Shown piece by piece: positions 6,674-10,864 of a DNA stretch of 10,864 nt. The DNA lies in the NCBI GenBank assembly GCA_002067405.1, contig MVRP01000139.1:1-10864 (forward strand), in the 5' to 3' direction. The number at the start of each line of letters is the position of its first letter. The first letter of the stretch is position 1. Under the pieces are notes generated by a model that saw only the letters and a list, made by a program, of their open reading frames with translations, was not told where the DNA came from and searched no databases. The position numbers were made by a program, and so were the translations under genes. The stretch comes from Syntrophorhabdaceae bacterium PtaU1.Bin034 (lineage in GTDB: Bacteria > Desulfobacterota_G > Syntrophorhabdia > Syntrophorhabdales > WCHB1-27).

Positions 6674-8080
6674 ATGAGCAAGAATCTGCGCGAATGGATC
6701 GCACAAATGGAAGAATGGCTGCCGGAGGAGTTCCTCCGGACGCACGAACTCGTCAATCCGGGCAGGTATGAATGTTCGGCGCTTCTTGAATATTTCGAGA
6801 GGCAATCGAAGTTTCCAACGGTCTTTTTTGAGAACGTGGTCGACAACGAAGGGCACGCGTCATCTTTCAGGCTCCTCATGAACGCCTTTGCCACCACCCC
6901 CAAGATTGCCGCTGCCCTGGGCCTGCAAGGGGCCAACCGGCGCGAGGTGATGGAGCAGTACAACAGGGGCCAGGCGTCGCCGCGCGATCCCGTGAGGCTC
7001 GGTAAGGCAGAGGCTGCCGTAAAGGAAATCGTCTGGACCGGCGAAGAGGTTAATCTGAAAAAGCTTCCTGTGCCTAGAATAAACGAGATGGACGGAGGTG
7101 CGTACCTTTCGCCTATCATTGTCAGCCGCCACCCGCAGACAGGGCGGTACAACATCTCGTGGAACCGGTGCATGGTGATCGACGAGAGGCATCTGGGCAT
7201 CTGGATGTCGCCCCGCCATCTTTGGAGTTATTTCATGACCGCCGAAGAGTTGGGCCGGTCGTTGCCCATTGCCGTGGTCCTGGGGCATCATCCGTCCTTT
7301 TTCCTTGTCGGTGCCGGCCTCACGAAAATGGATCAGGACGAGTACCGCGTCGCCGGCGGTGTTATGGGCGAAAGCGTGCGTCTTGTCGATTCGGAGATAT
7401 TCGGCGAGGACCTTCTGGTACCGGCCGACGCGGAGATCATCCTTGAGGGCGAGATCGTGGCCGACAAGCGGACTATAGAAGGACCCTTCGGCGAATTCAC
7501 CGGTTACGAAGGGCCACAGCGTCTCTCCTGGCTGGTAGAGGTCAAGGCCGTAACGGCACGGAAGGACGGGATTATTGTCGGCGTCTTCGGCGCCCATCAG
7601 GATAACCTGAATGCCCATTACCCTATCCAGGCGGATATTTTCGCCAATCTGAGGGTAACCATGCCGAACGTGGTGGACTTGAGCTGGGTCGACGCGGGTG
7701 CCCCTTTGAGCATGGTGATCGCCATGCAAAAGAAGTCCGAGGGGGAACCGTTGCGGGCGGCGATGAACGCCTTCGCGCAGAGTAATTTTCTCAAGCATAT
7801 CACCGTGGTCGATGATGACATAGACCCCGGCAATCTCCGCCAGGTAGGATGGGCCGTCGCAACAAGGGTCCAGGCGGACAGGGACGTCAACATACTTAAA
7901 GGCATGCAGGGACAGGTGCTCGACCCCTCTCTCGAGCACGAGATCAGAGGCGCGGGCATGGTGATAGACGCCACGCGGCCTCTCGATCGTCCGTACTCCA
8001 TAAAGGCGACGCCACCCCGGGAAATAGTGGAAAAGGTTGATCCGGACAAGTATTTTTGGGGGGATAAAAAGAACAGATGA
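6674..8080 (+). CDS. UbiD family (de)carboxylase, prenylated-FMN dependent
   Basis: This 468-residue cytoplasmic enzyme belongs to the family that removes (or in some cases adds) a carboxylate on aromatic, heteroaromatic or alpha,beta-unsaturated acids, using prenylated FMN made by UbiX. The catalytic Arg-Glu-Glu set is visible: Arg165 in SWNRCMV, and Glu269 and Glu274 in EGPFGEFTG. The spacing agrees with Arg173/Glu277/Glu282 of fungal Fdc1. Other family stretches include LGHHPSFFLVGAG and AHQDNLNAHYP. The length is normal (E. coli UbiD is about 497). The start at 6674 is favoured by AAGGGGG 4 nt upstream. A GTG 45 nt earlier is in frame but overlaps the previous gene and lacks a good site. 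The gene sits between the molybdenum and FAD subunits of the hydroxylase and overlaps the latter by 4 nt, so both enzymes should act on one pathway. No UbiX is in the window; the cofactor must come from elsewhere. Ubiquinone synthesis is unlikely in this setting. Confidence 0.93.
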   Translation: MSKNLREWIAQMEEWLPEEFLRTHELVNPGRYECSALLEYFERQSKFPTVFFENVVDNEGHASSFRLLMNAFATTPKIAAALGLQGANRREVMEQYNRGQASPRDPVRLGKAEAAVKEIVWTGEEVNLKKLPVPRINEMDGGAYLSPIIVSRHPQTGRYNISWNRCMVIDERHLGIWMSPRHLWSYFMTAEELGRSLPIAVVLGHHPSFFLVGAGLTKMDQDEYRVAGGVMGESVRLVDSEIFGEDLLVPADAEIILEGEIVADKRTIEGPFGEFTGYEGPQRLSWLVEVKAVTARKDGIIVGVFGAHQDNLNAHYPIQADIFANLRVTMPNVVDLSWVDAGAPLSMVIAMQKKSEGEPLRAAMNAFAQSNFLKHITVVDDDIDPGNLRQVGWAVATRVQADRDVNILKGMQGQVLDPSLEHEIRGAGMVIDATRPLDRPYSIKATPPREIVEKVDPDKYFWGDKKNR

Positions 8081-8940
8081 TCCCCGAAGCAATCAGGTAC
8101 GTTCGTCCTGATACAATAGAGGCAGCGGTTGAGGTCTTCGAGCAATCGAGGGGGAAAGGCACTTTCCTTGCCGGAGGAACAGACCTTGTTCTGGAGATGA
8201 AAAGAGGGTCGGCGAAACCCGATGTCCTCATCGATGTCGCTCGCCTCAGGGAATTGTCGGTGCTGGAGGAGAAAAACGGGTACTTGTACCTCGGTGCGGC
8301 ATTATCTTTCAGCAGGATTGCCTCTTCCGCGCTGGTTCGACGATTTGCGCCCGCCCTCGCGGCTGCAGCGGAAGACATAGGGTCTCCGCAGATCAGGGCA
8401 CGGGGCACCATGGGCGGCAACATCGCAACAGGGTCCCCGGCCGGGGACTCCCTCCCTGCCCTTGTTGCTCACGATGCCGAGATAGTGACCGAGGGCGTCA
8501 ATGGTGCGGCGATATCTTCCCTCGAATCATTCCTCGGAAAGAAAAGTGCGGGAGGCAACCGGGGGGTGCTTATCCGGGAGGTTCGTATACCGGCCCTGCC
8601 CGGCGGACAGGTGAAGGGGACCTTCGTCAAGCTCGGCAGGCGTAACGCCCTTGCCATAGCGCGCATCAGCGCGGCTCTCGTCATAAAAGGAGAGGCAGAG
8701 GGTGCCATGAAAAAGATTTCCCTTGTCCTTGGTGCGGTGGGACGTCAACCGCTGCGCGTTCCTCTCCTCGAACCGTCAGGATCGGACTTCAATGCGCTTG
8801 CGGCTGCGGCGGCGGAACTGGCCGAACAGGCGGTAGCAAAAAGCATACCCGGCAGACCGACGGCGCCGTACAAAATGAGGGCGGTGAAAGGGGTCGTGCT
8901 CGAGGCTTTCGAGAGGGTGAGAAATGGCGGATACGGTTGA
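8077..8940 (+). CDS. FAD-binding subunit of the xanthine dehydrogenase-family enzyme
   Basis: This 287-residue flavoprotein of the CoxM/CutM type is the third subunit of the molybdenum enzyme. It would exchange electrons between its FAD and the [2Fe-2S] subunit, and then with a soluble acceptor. FAD pyrophosphate-binding motifs are AGGTDL at 32-37 and TMGGNIATGSPAGDS from 111. The C-terminal domain of the family follows (FVKLGRRNALAIARI, then GAVGRQPLRVP). The chain contains no cysteine at all, so it cannot carry the extra [4Fe-4S] cluster that marks the FAD subunit of 4-hydroxybenzoyl-CoA reductase. The enzyme is therefore more likely an oxidising hydroxylase. It starts within the UbiD stop (ATGA overlap), a sign of coupled translation. 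Its separation from the other two subunits by two genes is unusual but occurs in catabolic clusters. Confidence 0.92.
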   Translation: MIPEAIRYVRPDTIEAAVEVFEQSRGKGTFLAGGTDLVLEMKRGSAKPDVLIDVARLRELSVLEEKNGYLYLGAALSFSRIASSALVRRFAPALAAAAEDIGSPQIRARGTMGGNIATGSPAGDSLPALVAHDAEIVTEGVNGAAISSLESFLGKKSAGGNRGVLIREVRIPALPGGQVKGTFVKLGRRNALAIARISAALVIKGEAEGAMKKISLVLGAVGRQPLRVPLLEPSGSDFNALAAAAAELAEQAVAKSIPGRPTAPYKMRAVKGVVLEAFERVRNGGYG

Positions 8941-9865
8941 GATCACCGTCATCGTAGAGAATTACATCGATATCTTCCTTCCTGCTACGGATGTCGCTAT
9001 ATACCCGGTGCCGGGTAAGGGCTCGCGTCTCATTGGCGAACAAGGGTTGTCCCTGTGGGTGGACGTCCGGAGGGGGGGTGAGAGGACAAGGATCATTTAT
9101 GATTTCGGGCGAAGCAGCAGGACATTCTTTCATAATCTGCGGCTCCTCGATCTCGACGTGACCCAGGCGGACTATCTTGTTCTAAGCCATGCCCACATTG
9201 ATCATTTCGGTGCGCTCGGCCGGGTGCTGTCTGGAACCGGCACGGGGTGCACCCTGGTTATGCATGATGCGGCAGTGGGCAAAAAGAAATATATCAGGCT
9301 CAAGGACGGGAGCTGCATCGGCCCGTGGGAGATCAAGCCTGCCCTTGTAAATTCATGGACCGGGAAGACGGTCTTTAATACCGGTGCCTTTCCGATCTCC
9401 CCTGACGTCGTGCTGTCGGGGAAGATAGAAAGACGGACCGATTTCGAGCCCGAAATGGCGGCTGCGTGCGTGAAGAGCGGACCGGGGATCATACACGATA
9501 CGATTCCTGAAGACCAGGCGCTCTATATCGACATCGAGGGGAGAGGCATTCTCGTCATCACCGGGTGCTGCCACGCAGGTCTCGTGAACACGATCGAGAA
9601 GGCGCTGGAATTATTCCCCGGAAGGGGAATATACGGGATAGTCGGCGGCTTCCACCTGAACGGCGCTGACGAGCGGCAAATGGAAGAAACCATGGCACGC
9701 CTTTCTCGGCTGGCCTTTTCGTATATCGCACCCCTCCACTGCACGGGCTACTACGCGTCGAGAAAGCTCATGGAGCGATTTCCGGCAGAGTGGATAGCGG
9801 GAACGGTCGGCATGAGAATGAAATTCCACGGTGTGGCGGGCAGCACAGGCGCGCCGACAACGTAA
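8924..9865 (+). CDS. Metallo-beta-lactamase-fold hydrolase, COG1237 type
   Basis: This 313-residue cytoplasmic metallo-hydrolase has no signal peptide. The metal-binding signature is HAHIDH (His89, His91, Asp93, His94). It is followed by His217 in TGCCHAG, and by GGFHL (His244) and LHCTG (His272). The order of ITGC-C/S-HAG, GGFHL and HCTG is characteristic of the COG1237 group, which includes methanopterin-pathway RFA-P synthase-like proteins and uncharacterised hydrolases. The usual FDTG strand motif reads YDFG here. The start is supported by GAGAGGG 6 nt upstream. The gene overlaps the FAD subunit gene by 17 nt, so it is translationally linked to the catabolic enzymes and ends the operon. 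A lactonase, esterase or thioesterase step on the pathway product would fit, but the family does not fix the substrate. Its stop is 2 bp from the stop of the convergent hydG. Confidence 0.88.
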   Translation: MADTVEITVIVENYIDIFLPATDVAIYPVPGKGSRLIGEQGLSLWVDVRRGGERTRIIYDFGRSSRTFFHNLRLLDLDVTQADYLVLSHAHIDHFGALGRVLSGTGTGCTLVMHDAAVGKKKYIRLKDGSCIGPWEIKPALVNSWTGKTVFNTGAFPISPDVVLSGKIERRTDFEPEMAAACVKSGPGIIHDTIPEDQALYIDIEGRGILVITGCCHAGLVNTIEKALELFPGRGIYGIVGGFHLNGADERQMEETMARLSRLAFSYIAPLHCTGYYASRKLMERFPAEWIAGTVGMRMKFHGVAGSTGAPTT

Positions 9866-9867
9866 CC

Positions 9868-10864
9868 CTAGAAATAAAGGTCCCGCGCACCATGATCGAT
9901 CTCGTCCAGGGCGTTGGTCATTTTCCCCTTGAGCGACTTCTTCTTTACATCCGACAAAAGCTTCTCGATCAGCCGAAGTCCCTTCTGTTTTGTCTCGGGT
10001 GATGCAAAATCGAGCAGATACTCCTTGAAAGTAAATACCGCGTTGGGCATGCAAAACTCTTTTATGAGACCGGGTTTGGCCAGATCCATGAAGTCGTTGC
10101 CGACCCTTCCCTTTCTGTAGCAGCCGGTACAGAACGACGGGATGTATTCCTTGTCGATGATGGTCGATATCACCTCTTCGAGGCTCCGGTGATCTCCAAG
10201 CGAGAACTGGCTTCCGGAATCCTGGTCCGCCTTTGAGTAAGCGCCCGGATTCGTGCGGGAACCGGCCGATATCTGGCTCACGCCGTAGTTGAACAGTTCG
10301 GTCCGCATCTCCTCACTCTCCCTGGTGCTCAGTATAATTCCCGTGTAGGGCAGGGCGATCCTGATGATGGCGATGATTTTCTTGAAATCGTCATCGCTCA
10401 CCGCATGGGGGATGTGCTTTGTCAGCGGCGCGTTGTCCGCAGGCTCGATCCGGGGGAAGCTTATCGTGTGAGGACCGCAACCGAAGACCGCTTCGAGATG
10501 ATGGGCGTGCTCCATGAGCGCAAGGATCTCGAAGCGATAATCGGCGAGGCCGAAAAGCACACCCAGACCGACATCGCTGATCCCAGCCTCCATGGCCCTG
10601 TCGAAGACCGTTACCCGGTAGTCGTAATCGGCCTTGGGCGTTCCGGCAGGATGGTACTCCTTGTACAGGACGGGATCGTAGGTCTCCTGAAAACAGACAT
10701 ACGTCCCGATCTTTTCGTCCTTCAGCCTTCTGAAGTCTGTTACGGGCATGGGGGCCAGCTCGACATTTATCCTGCGAACATAATTCTTCCCTTCCCGCAC
10801 GCCGTAAGTCGTACGGATAGCCTCGCACATATAGTCCGTACCGTTCCTGTTTGATTCCCCGCAA
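9868..10864 (-). CDS. hydG: [FeFe]-hydrogenase H-cluster maturase HydG, N-terminus cut by window edge
   Basis: The 331 visible residues are the C-terminal two thirds of HydG (family about 470). HydG is the radical SAM tyrosine lyase that makes the CO and CN- ligands of the [FeFe]-hydrogenase cluster and builds the Fe(CO)2CN synthon. The decisive feature is the C-terminal auxiliary-cluster motif C-x2-C-x22-C (CTGCYRKGR through KEFC, codons from 10131 down to 10051). ThiH, the closest relative, lacks it. Other HydG stretches are GTYVCFQETY, HPAGTPKADYDYR, DVGLGVLFGL and GDHRSLEEVI. The radical SAM C-x3-C-x2-C motif should lie beyond the right edge. The frame stays open to the edge, so the ATG at 10830 is internal. 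The gene is convergent with the operon and probably belongs to a separate hydrogenase maturation or hydrogenase locus. It marks the organism as an anaerobe that makes or uses H2. Confidence 0.93.
   Translation of the reverse strand, partial: CGESNRNGTDYMCEAIRTTYGVREGKNYVRRINVELAPMPVTDFRRLKDEKIGTYVCFQETYDPVLYKEYHPAGTPKADYDYRVTVFDRAMEAGISDVGLGVLFGLADYRFEILALMEHAHHLEAVFGCGPHTISFPRIEPADNAPLTKHIPHAVSDDDFKKIIAIIRIALPYTGIILSTRESEEMRTELFNYGVSQISAGSRTNPGAYSKADQDSGSQFSLGDHRSLEEVISTIIDKEYIPSFCTGCYRKGRVGNDFMDLAKPGLIKEFCMPNAVFTFKEYLLDFASPETKQKGLRLIEKLLSDVKKKSLKGKMTNALDEIDHGARDLYF

Noticed and set aside
6860..8092. 410-codon open frame antisense to the UbiD gene
   Set aside because: It is the shadow of a clear gene with catalytic residues on the plus strand. 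The antisense protein shows no family features.
9868..10864. ThiH (2-iminoacetate synthase of thiamine synthesis)
   Set aside because: ThiH lacks the C-terminal CX2CX22C motif that is intact here; the surrounding residues also fit HydG.

Overview
The window reads as a piece of chromosome from an anaerobic, fairly GC-rich bacterium. My best guess is a syntrophic or sulfate-reducing deltaproteobacterium (Desulfobacterota, in the style of Syntrophorhabdus or Desulfomonile). That guess rests on the combination of a TAXI-type TRAP transporter, a UbiD-family decarboxylase, a molybdenum hydroxylase and a HydG maturase for [FeFe]-hydrogenase. It is an inference from gene content, not a phylogenetic result.

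Layout. Positions 2-109 hold the last 35 codons of a plus-strand gene, possibly a class V aminotransferase relative. Positions 110-753 are a long gap. It contains an isolated perfect hairpin (275-306), a near-consensus sigma70-type promoter (566-594), a 9-bp interrupted dyad over the -10 and predicted start site (583-618), and an untranslated leader of about 150 nt. From 754 to 9865 eight plus-strand genes run with gaps of 43 nt or less, three of the junctions being overlaps, so they look like one operon: fused TRAP permease, TAXI solute receptor, [2Fe-2S] subunit, molybdopterin subunit, small zinc-ribbon protein, UbiD-family decarboxylase, FAD subunit and a metallo-beta-lactamase-fold hydrolase of the COG1237 type. 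From the right edge back to 9868, on the minus strand, lies the C-terminal two thirds of hydG. It converges on the operon with only 2 bp between stop codons.

How the genes could work together. The periplasmic receptor and fused permease would import an organic acid. The UbiD enzyme, perhaps with the zinc-ribbon protein as accessory subunit, would remove (or add) a ring carboxylate using prenylated FMN. The three-subunit molybdenum enzyme would hydroxylate the (hetero)aromatic ring or acyl derivative with water. The hydrolase could open a lactone or cleave an ester or thioester. The closest described logic I can recall is the furan-2,5-dicarboxylate/furoate (Hmf) route, which also pairs a UbiD decarboxylase with a three-subunit molybdenum dehydrogenase. 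No CoA ligase or UbiX is visible here, so the substrate is open. I regard this operon as the candidate undescribed system in the window.
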